DNA of 64,000 nucleotides, taken from NCBI GenBank assembly GCA_963791545.1, contig CAWBSR010000017.1, positions 186,001 to 250,000 of the forward strand, given 5' to 3'. This DNA comes from JALYXV01 sp963791545 (lineage in GTDB: Bacteria > Actinomycetota > Acidimicrobiia > Acidimicrobiales > Palsa-688). The translations under genes and the position numbers were made by a program. The stretch's first letter is position 1, and every line of letters begins with the position of its first letter. The notes below the pieces were generated by a model, which saw only the letters and a list, made by a program, of their open reading frames with translations, was not told where the DNA came from and did no database searches. Shown in pieces: positions 27,087 through 35,905 of this stretch.

Positions 27087-28478
27087 ATGATTGACGAGGC
27101 GGTATTGCAGCGGGTCCTGACCGAGGCGCTCCGGACGGGCGGCGACTTCGCCGAGGTGTTCGCCGAGGACCGCCGCAACAACGTGGCCCGCCTCGACGAC
27201 GGCAGGGTCGAGGAGCTCACCTCGGGGCGCGAGCGCGGCGCCGGCATCCGGGTCGTGGTCGGCGAGACAACCGGCTTCGCCCACACCGCCGACCTCTCGG
27301 AGTCGGGCCTGCGGACGGCCGCCGGAGCCGCCTCGGCCGCCGCTCGAGGCGGCGGCGGGGGAGTGCGCCGGGTCGCCCTTTCCCGGGTCCGCGCCACCGC
27401 CCCCAACGCCGTGACCGTCCTTCCCGAGACGGTGCCCAAGGCGGCCAAGGTCGAGTTGCTGCGCCGGGCCGACGAGGTGGCCCGATCGGCCGGCGGCGCC
27501 ATTCGCCAGGTCAGCGCGGTGTATGCCGACGGCCGCCGCCAGATCCTGGTGGCCAACAGCGACGGCGTGCTGGCCTCCGACGACCAGGTCAAGACCCGCT
27601 TCGCGATCAGCTGCGTGGCGCTCGGAGACACCGGGATGCAGACCGGCCGGGAGTCGGTCGGGGCCACCGTGGGCTGGGAGCTGTTCGATCGCTACGACGT
27701 GGAGGAGCTGGCCCGCTCGGCTGCCTCCCGGGCCCTGACCAAGCTGTCGGCCCGGCCCGCCCCCAGTGGGGCCGTCCCGGTGGTCATCAAGAGCGGCGGG
27801 GGCGGGGTCTTGTTCCACGAGGCCTGCGGTCACGGGCTGGAGGCGGACCTGGTGGGCCGGGACGCCTCGGTGTTCCGGGGCCGCCGCGGTGAGCAGGTGG
27901 CCAGCCCCCTGGTGACCCTGGTCGACGACGGGACGATGGGTCCCGAGTGGGGGGCGCTCGCCATCGACGACGAAGGTCACCCGGCCGGGCGCAACGTCCT
28001 CATCCACGACGGTGTCCTGACCGACTACATGTGGGACTGGCTGCGGGCCCGCAAGGAGTGCCGCGACAGCACCGGCAACGGCCGCCGCCAGAGCTACCAG
28101 CACCTCCCCATGGTGCGGATGACCAACACCTACGTCGTGGCCGGGACCGAGGACCCCGACGAGATCATCCGCCAGACGCCCAACGGCGTCTACGTAGCCC
28201 AGCTCGGGGGCGGCCAGGTCAATACCGCGACGGGCGACTTCGTGTTCGGGATGACCGAGGCCTACCTGATCACCGACGGCCACATCACCGAACCCCTCCG
28301 CGACGCCAACCTGATCGGCAGCGGACCTGAAGTGCTGCGCAATATCGACGTGGTGGGCAACGACTTCGCCATGGGCTCCCCGGGCACGTGCGGCAAGGAC
28401 GGTCAGGGGGTCCCGGTCGGCGACGGCCAGCCCACCCTCAGGGTCCGGGCCCTGACCGTGGGCGGTACCGCGGCGTGA
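27087..28478 (+). CDS. tldD: Metalloprotease TldD
   Basis: 463 residues. Zn motif VLFHEACGHGLEADLVG (HExxxH, ~247). Other blocks: GAGIRVVVGETTGFAHT, KTRFAISCVALGDTGMQTG, QSYQHLPMVRMTNTYV, GGQVNTATGDFVFG and GKDGQGVPVG. With TldE it forms a heterodimeric protease that degrades or matures unfolded peptides and RiPP precursors. Stop overlaps the tldE start (GTGA). Confidence 0.95.
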   Translation: MIDEAVLQRVLTEALRTGGDFAEVFAEDRRNNVARLDDGRVEELTSGRERGAGIRVVVGETTGFAHTADLSESGLRTAAGAASAAARGGGGGVRRVALSRVRATAPNAVTVLPETVPKAAKVELLRRADEVARSAGGAIRQVSAVYADGRRQILVANSDGVLASDDQVKTRFAISCVALGDTGMQTGRESVGATVGWELFDRYDVEELARSAASRALTKLSARPAPSGAVPVVIKSGGGGVLFHEACGHGLEADLVGRDASVFRGRRGEQVASPLVTLVDDGTMGPEWGALAIDDEGHPAGRNVLIHDGVLTDYMWDWLRARKECRDSTGNGRRQSYQHLPMVRMTNTYVVAGTEDPDEIIRQTPNGVYVAQLGGGQVNTATGDFVFGMTEAYLITDGHITEPLRDANLIGSGPEVLRNIDVVGNDFAMGSPGTCGKDGQGVPVGDGQPTLRVRALTVGGTAA

Positions 28479-29818
28479 GCGAACTGCTCGATATCGCCAC
28501 CCGGGTGGCGGGCTGGGCCCGCCCTGGCGAGCAGGTGGAGGCCTACGCGGCCCGGGGCCAGTCGACCGAGGTCAAGGTGTTCGGGGGCGACGTGGAGTCG
28601 TTGTCGGTGGCGGAGTCGGCCGGCGTCGGCATCCGCATCATCTCCGGGTGCCGCCAGGGCTTCGCCTACGCCGGGTCCCTCGACGACGAGGTGGTGGCCG
28701 AGACCCTGGAAGAGGCGCGGGACAATGCCGGGTTCGGGACCCCTGACGAGCACCTGGGCCTGGCGGCCCCCGACGGCGTCGAGGCGGCACCCCTGGACCT
28801 ATGGCGCGACGAGCTCGCCCTTTTTCCCACCGAGAAGAAGATCGACCTCGCTTTGGAACTGGAGCGCCTGGTGCGCGCCGGCGACCCCCGCATCCGCCAG
28901 GTGGAGTCCTCCTACTGGGGGGACTCGGCCAGCGAATCGGCAGTCGCCACCAGCACCGGTATCGCGGGGACGACCCGGCGGACCTCGTGCTATGTCTCCG
29001 CCTACGCCATCGCCGGCGAGGGCGCCGACACCCAGACCGGGGCCGGCTACTCGGTGGGCCGGGCCCCCTCTGACGTCTCGCTCGAGGTTGCGGCGGCCGA
29101 CGCCGTCCTGCGCTCCACCCGGCTGCTGGGCGCCCGCAAGCCCGCCTCGGCCCGGGTCACGGTGGTGCTCGAACCCCGGATCACGGCCACCCTGCTGGCC
29201 ATCTTGGCGGGCACCCTGGACGGCGAGGCGGTGCTCAAGGGACGGTCGTTGTTCGCCCAGCGCCTGGGTGAGGCCGTCTCCATCCCCAGTCTGACCCTGG
29301 TCGATGACCCGACCGATCCCGAATCGTTCGGGGCGGCCCGGATCGACTCCGAGGGGCTGGCGTGCCGGCGCAACGTCCTGATCGCGGGCGGCGTCCTGCA
29401 AGGGTTCCTGTACAACACCTATGCCGGGCGCCGGGCGGGCCGGGCCTCGACGGGCTCCGCGGTCCGGGCCGGGTTCAAGAGCGGTCCCGGGGTCGGGGCC
29501 CGGGCGGTGGCGGTGACGCCGGGGAGCCAGTCGCCCGAGGACATTCTGGCCGCGGTCGGCGAGGGGCTGATGGTCCAGTCGATCTCCGGGGTCCACTCGG
29601 GTGTCAACACGGTGAGCGGTGACTTCTCGGTCGGTGCCGAGGGGATGATGGTTCGCGACGGCCAACTCGCCGAGCCGGTGCGGGAGTTCACCATCGCCTC
29701 GACCATCCAGCGGATGCTGCTCGACGTGGTCGCCATCGGCAACGACCTCGAGCGGCTGCCGTCGTCGGCAGCGGGGCTGACGCTGGCGATCGGCGATGTC
29801 AGCATGAGCGGCGTGTAG
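28475..29818 (+). CDS. pmbA: TldE/PmbA, partner of TldD
   Basis: 447 residues; lacks the HExxxH motif as expected for TldE. Blocks: GVGIRIISGCRQGFAYAGSL, ATSTGIAGTTRRTSCYVSAY, VVLEPRITATLLAILAGTLDG, CRRNVLIAGGVLQGFLYNTY and SGVHSGVNTVSGDFSVGAEG. GTG at 28475 overlaps tldD. No RiPP precursor or radical-SAM partner is nearby, so a general peptide-degrading role is the safest reading. Confidence 0.94.
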   Translation: MSELLDIATRVAGWARPGEQVEAYAARGQSTEVKVFGGDVESLSVAESAGVGIRIISGCRQGFAYAGSLDDEVVAETLEEARDNAGFGTPDEHLGLAAPDGVEAAPLDLWRDELALFPTEKKIDLALELERLVRAGDPRIRQVESSYWGDSASESAVATSTGIAGTTRRTSCYVSAYAIAGEGADTQTGAGYSVGRAPSDVSLEVAAADAVLRSTRLLGARKPASARVTVVLEPRITATLLAILAGTLDGEAVLKGRSLFAQRLGEAVSIPSLTLVDDPTDPESFGAARIDSEGLACRRNVLIAGGVLQGFLYNTYAGRRAGRASTGSAVRAGFKSGPGVGARAVAVTPGSQSPEDILAAVGEGLMVQSISGVHSGVNTVSGDFSVGAEGMMVRDGQLAEPVREFTIASTIQRMLLDVVAIGNDLERLPSSAAGLTLAIGDVSMSGV

Positions 29819-29923
29819 ATCGGAATCTTCGGCCCGCTCGCACCGCGCCCGGACACCGAGCCATCATGACCGAGATTGGCGAGGCGGGCGGCGAGGGTGC
29901 CGGGATCTGACGCAACCTGTCGG

Positions 29924-29929
29924 TAATAT
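29924..29929 (+). promoter_or_regulatory. Possible -10 element of the LCP gene
   Basis: TAATAT sits 9 bases before the TTG start at 29939 in an otherwise GC-rich region; no good -35 is seen. It would give a very short or leaderless message, a common actinobacterial arrangement. Confidence 0.4.
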
Positions 29930-29938
29930 TCACCCCGC

Positions 29939-31522
29939 TTGAACGGACCGCGCGAGGGGCAAGCCGACCGTGCCCGCAGGCTCGTCCCGCCGCGCCGCTG
30001 GCCCCGGCGGCTGTTGGTCGGCGTCAACGTGGTGACCGTGATGAGCCTGGTGGCCATCGGCGCCGTGTACGGCTACGCCCGCTACCGCCTGGATCAGATC
30101 AAGACCATCTCCAACCTGCCCTTCAATACCGGCGGTCCCGGGGCCTCGGCGGACGGCACCATGAACATCCTGCTGGTCGGCGACAACAGCCGGGTCGGGC
30201 TCGACCCCGCCGAGGCGGCCAAGTTCGGCACCCCCGATCAGGCGGGCGGGTCGCACAGCGACGTCACCATGATCCTGCACCTGGACACCAAGACCGGCGG
30301 GGCGGCGCTCCTGTCGATCCCCCGGGATCTGTTCGTACCCCTGCCGCCCAGGAACATCGCGGGCGCGGTAGGCAAGATCGACAGCGCCCTGAACGGCACC
30401 AACTACCAGTACAGCGACGGTGCCGCCCAGCTCATCACGACCATCCAGAACGACCTCGGCATCCCCATCAACCACTACATCCAGATCAACTTCGACGGGT
30501 TCCAGCGCACCGTCGACGCCCTGGGCGGTGTCAACATGTATTTCCCGACCCAGCTGTACGACATCGACGCGGCGTTGCGGATCTACCACAGCGGTTGCCT
30601 CCACCTCAACGGCTCGACCGCCCTGGCGGTTGTCCGCTCCCGGCATCTCAAGTACCTCACCGCGACGGGCGACCCCTCGGCGCCGGCCGGCTGGCCCCAG
30701 GAACAGCAGTCGGACCTGGCCAGGATCCGCCGGGATCACACCTTCCTGCAGGTGCTGGCCGCCACCGTGACCGCCCAGGGCGTCACCACCGACCTCGGGA
30801 AGCTCAACAACATCGTGGGGGCGCTGATCAGCCAGGTGACCATCGACGAGGGCCTCAAGTCCCTGTTGATCCCGCTGGTGAAGAGTTTCCGGCGCATCAA
30901 TCTGGCCACCGTGCCCCAGATGACGCTGCCCGTCACGGTGCTCCCCGACGCCCAGTACCGCTACGGCGGCGGGGCGTACGGTCAGGTGGACTTCCCGGTG
31001 GAACCGCTCGATCACCAGGTCATCGCCCAGTGGGCGGGCCGTCCGCTGCCCAAGGTCGATCCGTCGTCGATCACCGTCCAGGTCCGCAACATCTCCAACG
31101 TGGCCCATCAGGCGGCGACCGCGGTGGCCGCCCTGAGCTCCCTTGGCTTCAAAGCCGCCAACGCAGGCTCCGGGACTCCGCCCGCCAGCACTGTGGAGAC
31201 CATGGTCCGCTACCACCCGGGCCCCGACGGACTGGCCCAGGCGGAGACGTTGCTGCAGTCGTTGTCAGGGGCGGTGATGATGCAGTCCGACCCCCGGGTG
31301 GACGCGGGTACCGTCACCGTCGATACCGGTACGTCGCTGGCGGTTGCCTCGGCCAACCCCGTCGCCCTCACGCCCACCTCGCCCCCGTCGGGGCGCTCCT
31401 CGGGCGCATCGACGAGCACCGCGGCGTCCTCGGGTCACCAGCCGGTCAGCTCCGCCACCGACCAGCCGGCCGCCTGGGACCCGGTGGCGTGCCCGCCGGG
31501 CCAGCCGGTGGTCGGGGCGTGA
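29939..31522 (+). CDS. LytR-CpsA-Psr (LCP) family cell-wall glycopolymer ligase
   Basis: 527 residues: basic N-terminus, one membrane helix (LLVGVNVVTVMSLVAIGAVYG, ~22-42), LCP domain with NILLVGDNSR (~75), SDVTMILHLD, LLSIPRDLFVPLP (~122) and YIQINFDGFQRTVDALGGV, plus ALAVVRSRHLKY with the pyrophosphate-binding Arg. The C-terminal part is a LytR_C domain (~380-460, ITVQVRNISN) and a Ser/Thr tail. It transfers polymers from undecaprenyl pyrophosphate to peptidoglycan. Followed by uppP, which recycles the lipid released. TTG start is the only early one in frame. Confidence 0.9.
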   Translation: MNGPREGQADRARRLVPPRRWPRRLLVGVNVVTVMSLVAIGAVYGYARYRLDQIKTISNLPFNTGGPGASADGTMNILLVGDNSRVGLDPAEAAKFGTPDQAGGSHSDVTMILHLDTKTGGAALLSIPRDLFVPLPPRNIAGAVGKIDSALNGTNYQYSDGAAQLITTIQNDLGIPINHYIQINFDGFQRTVDALGGVNMYFPTQLYDIDAALRIYHSGCLHLNGSTALAVVRSRHLKYLTATGDPSAPAGWPQEQQSDLARIRRDHTFLQVLAATVTAQGVTTDLGKLNNIVGALISQVTIDEGLKSLLIPLVKSFRRINLATVPQMTLPVTVLPDAQYRYGGGAYGQVDFPVEPLDHQVIAQWAGRPLPKVDPSSITVQVRNISNVAHQAATAVAALSSLGFKAANAGSGTPPASTVETMVRYHPGPDGLAQAETLLQSLSGAVMMQSDPRVDAGTVTVDTGTSLAVASANPVALTPTSPPSGRSSGASTSTAASSGHQPVSSATDQPAAWDPVACPPGQPVVGA

Positions 31523-31627
31523 AGCACTCCGGAAGCGGTCGGGCCCGCTCCGGCGGGGCGGGTGAGGTCGGCTAACTTCGCCCGGAAGCGTTCCCCGGAC
31601 CCCTGCCGCCCGAAAGCGATTCTCACC

Positions 31628-32533
31628 GTGCTGCTCGCCGCCGCCCATCCCCTCAGCTTCTTGCAGGCCATCGTCATCGGCCTGGTGCAGGGGGTCACCG
31701 AGCTGTTCCCGATATCCAGCCTCGGTCACGCGGTCCTGATCCCCAGCCTGTTCGGGTGGCAGGAACTGGTCACCGCCCAGTCCAAACCAGAAAGCTTCTA
31801 CCTGGCGTTCATCGTGGGCCTGCACTGCGCCTCGGCACTCGCCCTGCTGTTCTTCTATCGCAAGGACTGGGTGCGCATCATCGGGGCGTTCCTCCGGACC
31901 CTGCGGACCCGCAAGGTGGAGACGGCCGACGAGCGCCTGGCGTGGCTGATAGTCGTGGCGACCATTCCCGTCGGCGTGCTGGGGCTGGTACTGGAGCATC
32001 CGCTGAGGGTCGTCTTCAGCAAGCCCCTGGCGGCGGCCATCTTCCTCACCGTCAACGGGCTCATCCTGCTGGCCGGCGAGCGAATCCGCCAGCGCTCCGA
32101 GGTCAAGGCCCTGGCGGCGCGCGAGGGACTGGAAGCCGACGGCGGCCGGCGCCTGGACACGCTGGAGTACAAGGAGGCCGCCATCATCGGGGTCGGTCAG
32201 AGCTTGGCCCTCCTGGCGGGGATCAGCCGGTCGGGGATCACCATGGTGGCCGGGCTCATCCGGGGCCTCGACCATGAGGACGCCGTCAAGTTCGCCTTCC
32301 TGCTGGCCACCCCGGTCATCTTGGCGGCCGGTGTCTACAAGCTGCCCGACCTCTTCGGCCCCCTGGGCGACGGCATCCGGGGCCAGGTCCTGGCCGGCAG
32401 CGTGGTGGCCGGGTTGGCGTCCTACGCCTCGGTGCGTTTCCTCACCCAGTACTTCAAGTCCAAGACGCTCACCCCCTTCGGGCTCTACTGCCTGGTGGCC
32501 GGCGTGTTCTTCGTCCTGTTCACGGTGCTCTGA
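31628..32533 (+). CDS. uppP: Undecaprenyl-diphosphatase
   Basis: About 301 residues, eight membrane helices. Catalytic motifs VQGVTELFPISSLGH (~18-32, [E/Q]xxxE) and AGISRSGITMVAG (~199-211, PGxSRSxxT with A for P), and a long cytoplasmic loop. It dephosphorylates undecaprenyl pyrophosphate for reuse in cell-wall synthesis, matching the LCP gene upstream. GTG 31628 places the first helix correctly; the frame is open 22 codons further up. Confidence 0.92.
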   Translation: MLLAAAHPLSFLQAIVIGLVQGVTELFPISSLGHAVLIPSLFGWQELVTAQSKPESFYLAFIVGLHCASALALLFFYRKDWVRIIGAFLRTLRTRKVETADERLAWLIVVATIPVGVLGLVLEHPLRVVFSKPLAAAIFLTVNGLILLAGERIRQRSEVKALAAREGLEADGGRRLDTLEYKEAAIIGVGQSLALLAGISRSGITMVAGLIRGLDHEDAVKFAFLLATPVILAAGVYKLPDLFGPLGDGIRGQVLAGSVVAGLASYASVRFLTQYFKSKTLTPFGLYCLVAGVFFVLFTVL

Positions 32534-32656
32534 CCGCTCGGCGCCCCGGGGGCGGGCGTTGGTGGATGCCCCCCGGACATAGTCGCCAAGGCGGTCATCC
32601 ACCGCTCCCGTCCGCCCCGTAGAGGCAGCCAGGAACTCATGCGGGAGGCGTAACTG

Positions 32657-32998
32657 ATGAATCTCTATGCGGTCGTGCTCATTATCGCGGTCGGTACGGC
32701 CGGCCTGGCCGGGCTCATTGTGCTCGCCGACATCGATCTCTGGGTTCAAGAAAAGTTTCACACCCTGAATACCGTCTCCTTGACGCGCCAACGTCCCGAG
32801 CCTCCGATTCATCTGGAGCTGGCCGTCGTGCGTTCCGAACCAGCGGCGCCGCAAATGCGTTTCAAGGAAATGAGCGAGGGTGAGCGCTGGATGGCCTCCA
32901 TGGCCGCCTACGCCCCGCCTCCCCACTGGAACTATCGGTCGGTCGAAAATGGGCCCGGCGAAGATGGTGACGTATCCCGCATGCCCGAGGCCGGCTAG
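32657..32998 (+). CDS. Small single-pass membrane protein, unknown
   Basis: 113 residues. One N-terminal helix (YAVVLIIAVGTAGLAGLIVLA, ~4-24) then a hydrophilic region with SEGERWMASMAAYAPPPHWNY. No known family is recognised. Codon choice is less GC-biased than that of its neighbours (ATC/ATT, AAA), and an AGGAACTCATGCGGGAGGCG segment precedes the ATG as a ribosome site. It ends 60 bp before the convergent mtnP gene. Confidence 0.65.
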   Translation: MNLYAVVLIIAVGTAGLAGLIVLADIDLWVQEKFHTLNTVSLTRQRPEPPIHLELAVVRSEPAAPQMRFKEMSEGERWMASMAAYAPPPHWNYRSVENGPGEDGDVSRMPEAG

Positions 32999-33059
32999 CC
33001 GGCCTGATTTCGCGGCACTCCCTGCGCCACCCACTGGTGCGTCATAGGTTGCTGGGGCG

Positions 33060-33869
33060 CTAGCTCGGAGCGAAGGGCCCCGCCCCCAGGGCCTCGCGGC
33101 AGTGGCACGCCGGCGACGCCGGTATGGCGGGTATTGCCGCCAGCAGCAGGTCCCGGGTCCGCGACACGTTGGCGGCCAGGGTGTCGAAAACCTGCTGCAT
33201 GGTGACCGGCTCGATTCCCTCCACCCCCTCGAGGCCGGTGTCGTAGTCGGTGACCAGGGCCACGCCGCAGTAGCACAGGCCCAGTTCCCGGGCCAGGTAG
33301 GCCTCGGGGTACTGGGTCATGTTGACCACCTCCCAGCCCGCCGACCGGAACCACCGCGACTCGGCCCGGGTGGAGAACCTCGGCCCTTGGATCACCACCA
33401 CCGTGCCGCCCCGGTGCACCGTCACGCCCGCCGGCGGCGGCACCGCGGCCACGATGTCGCCGAGCTCGGGGCAGTAGGGGTCCGCGAAACTGACATGGCC
33501 CACCACCGGACCGTCCACGTAGGTGTCGGGCCGGCCCCACGTCCGGTCGACCAGTTGGTCGAGGATCACGAAGTCGCCCGGGGCGATGCCCGGCCGCAGC
33601 GATCCGACCGCGCAGGGGGCGATGATGCGGCGCACGCCGAGGGAGCGCAGCGCCCAGATGTTGGCCCGGTAGTTGACCCGGTGGGGCGGGTACTGGTGGG
33701 CCAGGCCGTGGCGGGGGAGGAAGGCCACCGGCCGGTCCCCGACCACGCCGATGGTCACCGGTGCCGACGGCGCCCCGTAGGGGGTGTGCACCGCCACCTG
33801 GCGGGTGTCGCCCAAGAAGGCGTAGAAGCCGGAGCCCCCGATGACGGCGATCTCGGCTCCGGCGGACAT
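33060..33869 (-). CDS. mtnP: S-methyl-5'-thioadenosine phosphorylase
   Basis: 269 residues of the PNP/MTAP family. IAVIGGSGFY (phosphate loop), FLPRHGLAHQYPPHRVNYRAN (~51-71), IIAPCAVGSL, QGPRFSTRAESRWF, EVVNMTQYPEAYLARELGLCY and the catalytic Asp in VTDYDTGLEG (~209). It splits methylthioadenosine to adenine and methylthioribose 1-phosphate, salvaging polyamine/SAM by-products. No other salvage genes are adjacent. The tail (PACHCREALGAG) is Cys-containing. Confidence 0.9.
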   Translation of the reverse strand: MSAGAEIAVIGGSGFYAFLGDTRQVAVHTPYGAPSAPVTIGVVGDRPVAFLPRHGLAHQYPPHRVNYRANIWALRSLGVRRIIAPCAVGSLRPGIAPGDFVILDQLVDRTWGRPDTYVDGPVVGHVSFADPYCPELGDIVAAVPPPAGVTVHRGGTVVVIQGPRFSTRAESRWFRSAGWEVVNMTQYPEAYLARELGLCYCGVALVTDYDTGLEGVEGIEPVTMQQVFDTLAANVSRTRDLLLAAIPAIPASPACHCREALGAGPFAPS

Positions 33870-33889
33870 CGCCCCAGCCTAAGGCGGAC

Positions 33890-34312
33890 CTAACTGGCAG
33901 CCGCCTTGCTCTTTTCGCCCGAGCCCGACGTCCCCGAGCCGGACTCCGACTTGGAGGACCCGCCATCGGGCTTGGAAGACCCGCCCTCAGGCTTGGACTC
34001 CAACTTCGACGACCCCTCGGCGGCCGCCGACTTCGACGAATCCGACCCGGAACCGGAGTCGGACTTCGAATCGCCCGCCGCCTCGGGCTTCGGCGCCCCG
34101 TCGGCGCCTCCGCCGGCCCCCCCCGCCTTGCCCACCGAGCGGTTGTCGGTGCTGTAGAACCCCGACCCCTTGAAGGAGATGGCGATATTGCCGAACACCT
34201 TGCGCAGCGAACCGCCACAGGTGGGGCAGGTCGTGAGGGCGTCGTCGGTGAATGACTGTTGGAGCTCGAGGTGTTGCCCGCACGACTTGCACGCGTACTC
34301 GTATGTCGGCAT
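33890..34312 (-). CDS. ruc: FmdB-family zinc-ribbon protein, Ruc-type redox-regulated chaperone candidate
   Basis: 140 residues. MPTYEYACKSCGQHLELQ and TTCPTCGGSLRKVF give a CxxC-x~20-CxxC zinc ribbon; FKGSGFYSTDNR follows, then ~85 residues of disordered Gly/Ser/Lys/Glu repeats (SSKxE, GGSSKP). M. tuberculosis Rv0991c (Ruc) has the same plan, is activated by Cys oxidation, and is HrcA-controlled. A CIRCE-like operator lies 36 bp upstream here, supporting the same role. ATG at 34312 begins the ribbon directly. Confidence 0.82.
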   Translation of the reverse strand: MPTYEYACKSCGQHLELQQSFTDDALTTCPTCGGSLRKVFGNIAISFKGSGFYSTDNRSVGKAGGAGGGADGAPKPEAAGDSKSDSGSGSDSSKSAAAEGSSKLESKPEGGSSKPDGGSSKSESGSGTSGSGEKSKAAAS

Positions 34313-34347
34313 CGAAAACCCTCGCTCCTCCGGACCGCTCCTGCTGA

Positions 34348-34374
34348 TTAGCACTCTCCAACGGTGAGTGCCAA
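34348..34374. promoter_or_regulatory. CIRCE operator (HrcA-binding site)
   Basis: TTAGCACTC (34348-34356), nine-base spacer, GAGTGCCAA (34366-34374). The consensus is TTAGCACTC-N9-GAGTGCTAA, so this site differs at one base. It lies between the divergent ruc-like and plsY genes, 36 bp from the ruc start and 39 bp from the plsY start. HrcA normally represses groE/dnaK heat-shock genes. Confidence 0.88.
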
Positions 34375-34412
34375 GTTTACCGAGTACCAGCAACTTCTAG
34401 CATGGCCGCCTG

Positions 34413-35009
34413 GTGAGTTCCGTGCCACGAACCGCGGCGATGCTGGTCGCTTCCTACCTGGCTGGAGCCTTCCCGACCGCAGAGCTGGTCGCCCGAGCCC
34501 GGGGGCGGGACATCCACCGGGAGGGGTCCGGCAACCCCGGCGCCACCAATACCTACCGCGTGGCCGGCCCCAGGGCGGCCGCCGTGGTGGCGGTGGTCGA
34601 CGTGGCCAAAGGGGCGCTCACGACCTTCGCCGGCGCCCGCCTGGCCGCTCCCCAGGGCAGCCTCGGTCCCCCCTGTGGGGTCGCTGCGGTGCTCGGCCAC
34701 TGCTTCCCGCCCACCAATCCCAAACTGGGCGGCAAGGGCGTCGCCACCACCGCCGGGATGCTGCTGGTGCTCGACGCGCCCTTGGCTGGGCTCAGCGCGG
34801 TGGCCTGGGCGGTGCTGGCCAAGACCACCCGCCGGCCCAGTTTGGCCTCCATGATCCTGGCCGCCGCCCTCCCGCTCGCGGCCACCGCCCTGCGCCGGCC
34901 CCGGGGGGAGCGGGGCGCCCTGGCCGCGGTGTCGGCCATCATCGTGATCCGCCACCGCGACAACCTGGCCCGCCTGCGCAGCGGCCAAGAACCCGCCCTG
35001 GTTGCGTAA
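34413..35009 (+). CDS. plsY: Glycerol-3-phosphate acyltransferase PlsY
   Basis: 198 residues. PlsY motifs: SYLAGAFPTAELVAR (motif 1), HREGSGNPGATNTYRVAG (SGNxGATN, ~37-50), VAAVLGHCFPPTNPKLGGKGVATTAG (HxFP and GGKGVAT) and IVIRHRDNLARL. It acylates glycerol 3-phosphate using acyl phosphate, the first step in phospholipid synthesis. GTG 34413. The promoter region is shared with ruc, so HrcA could affect it too. Confidence 0.92.
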   Translation: MSSVPRTAAMLVASYLAGAFPTAELVARARGRDIHREGSGNPGATNTYRVAGPRAAAVVAVVDVAKGALTTFAGARLAAPQGSLGPPCGVAAVLGHCFPPTNPKLGGKGVATTAGMLLVLDAPLAGLSAVAWAVLAKTTRRPSLASMILAAALPLAATALRRPRGERGALAAVSAIIVIRHRDNLARLRSGQEPALVA

Positions 35010-35012
35010 TAC
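35007..35012 (+). promoter_or_regulatory. Possible -10 element of galU
   Basis: TAATAC overlaps the plsY stop and lies 8 bases before the galU ATG (35021). No clear -35. It suggests a short-leader transcript starting the galU-moeA-moaA group. Confidence 0.35.
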
Positions 35013-35020
35013 TTTTCGTG

Positions 35021-35905
35021 ATGCCTGCGACTGTGCAAAAGGCCGTGATACCGGCGGCCGGCCTCGGCACCCGGTTCCTGCCCGCGACCAAGGCCCAGCC
35101 CAAAGAGATGCTGGCCCTGGTGGACAAGCCCGCCATCCAGTACGTCGTCGAGGAAGCGGTCCGGTCCGGGATCACCGACATCCTCATCATCACCGGCCGG
35201 GGCAAGCGCAGCCTGGAGGACCACTTCGACCGGTCATTCGAGCTCGAGTACTACCTGGAGAAAGCCGGCAAGTTCGAGCAGCTGAAGGAGATGCAGGCCA
35301 TCGCGGGGATGGCCGAAATCCACTATGTCCGCCAGGGCGAGCCCAAAGGTCTCGGCCACGCTGTCGCCACGGCCCGCAAACACGTCGGCAACCAGTCCTT
35401 CGTGGTCATGCTGGGCGACGACATCATGCACGAGCGGGCCGGTGTGCTCGACAGCATGCTCCAGGCCTTCGACACCCACCGCGGCTCAGTCGTGGCGCTG
35501 AAGGAGGTCGAGCCCAGCGAGATCCAGTTGTACGGCTGTGCCACCCCCGAGTTCCTCGACGAGCATCTGGTGCGCATCCTGGACATCGTCGAGAAACCGC
35601 CGGTGGCAACCGCCCCCTCCAACCTGGCCGTGATGGGGCGCTACGTCTTCACGCCGTCGATCTTCGACGCCCTTGACCAGGTGCAGCCCGGCAAGGGCGG
35701 CGAGATCCAGCTGACCGACGGCATCAAGCTGCTCCTCGGCGACGAGGCGGTCTACGGCTGGACCTTCCGCGACGGCCGCTTCGACGTGGGCAACAAGCTC
35801 GACTACCTCCGGGCCACCGTCGAGTTGGCGCTCGAGCGCGAAGATCTCGGCCCCGGCTTCCGTGCCTTTCTGGCCGAGGTGGTCCGCCGGGAGGGCCTGG
35901 CATGA
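35021..35905 (+). CDS. galU: UTP-glucose-1-phosphate uridylyltransferase
   Basis: 294 residues. KAVIPAAGLGTRFLPATKAQPKEM (nucleotide loop and catalytic Lys), DKPAIQYVVEEAV, IITGRGKRSLEDHFD, QGEPKGLGHAV, VMLGDDI (metal Asp), VEKPP and GRYVFTPSIFD. Makes UDP-glucose for envelope glycans. ATG at 35021; stop overlaps the moeA start (ATGA). The galU-moeA pairing is the conserved actinobacterial arrangement of the Glp gene. Confidence 0.95.
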   Translation: MPATVQKAVIPAAGLGTRFLPATKAQPKEMLALVDKPAIQYVVEEAVRSGITDILIITGRGKRSLEDHFDRSFELEYYLEKAGKFEQLKEMQAIAGMAEIHYVRQGEPKGLGHAVATARKHVGNQSFVVMLGDDIMHERAGVLDSMLQAFDTHRGSVVALKEVEPSEIQLYGCATPEFLDEHLVRILDIVEKPPVATAPSNLAVMGRYVFTPSIFDALDQVQPGKGGEIQLTDGIKLLLGDEAVYGWTFRDGRFDVGNKLDYLRATVELALEREDLGPGFRAFLAEVVRREGLA

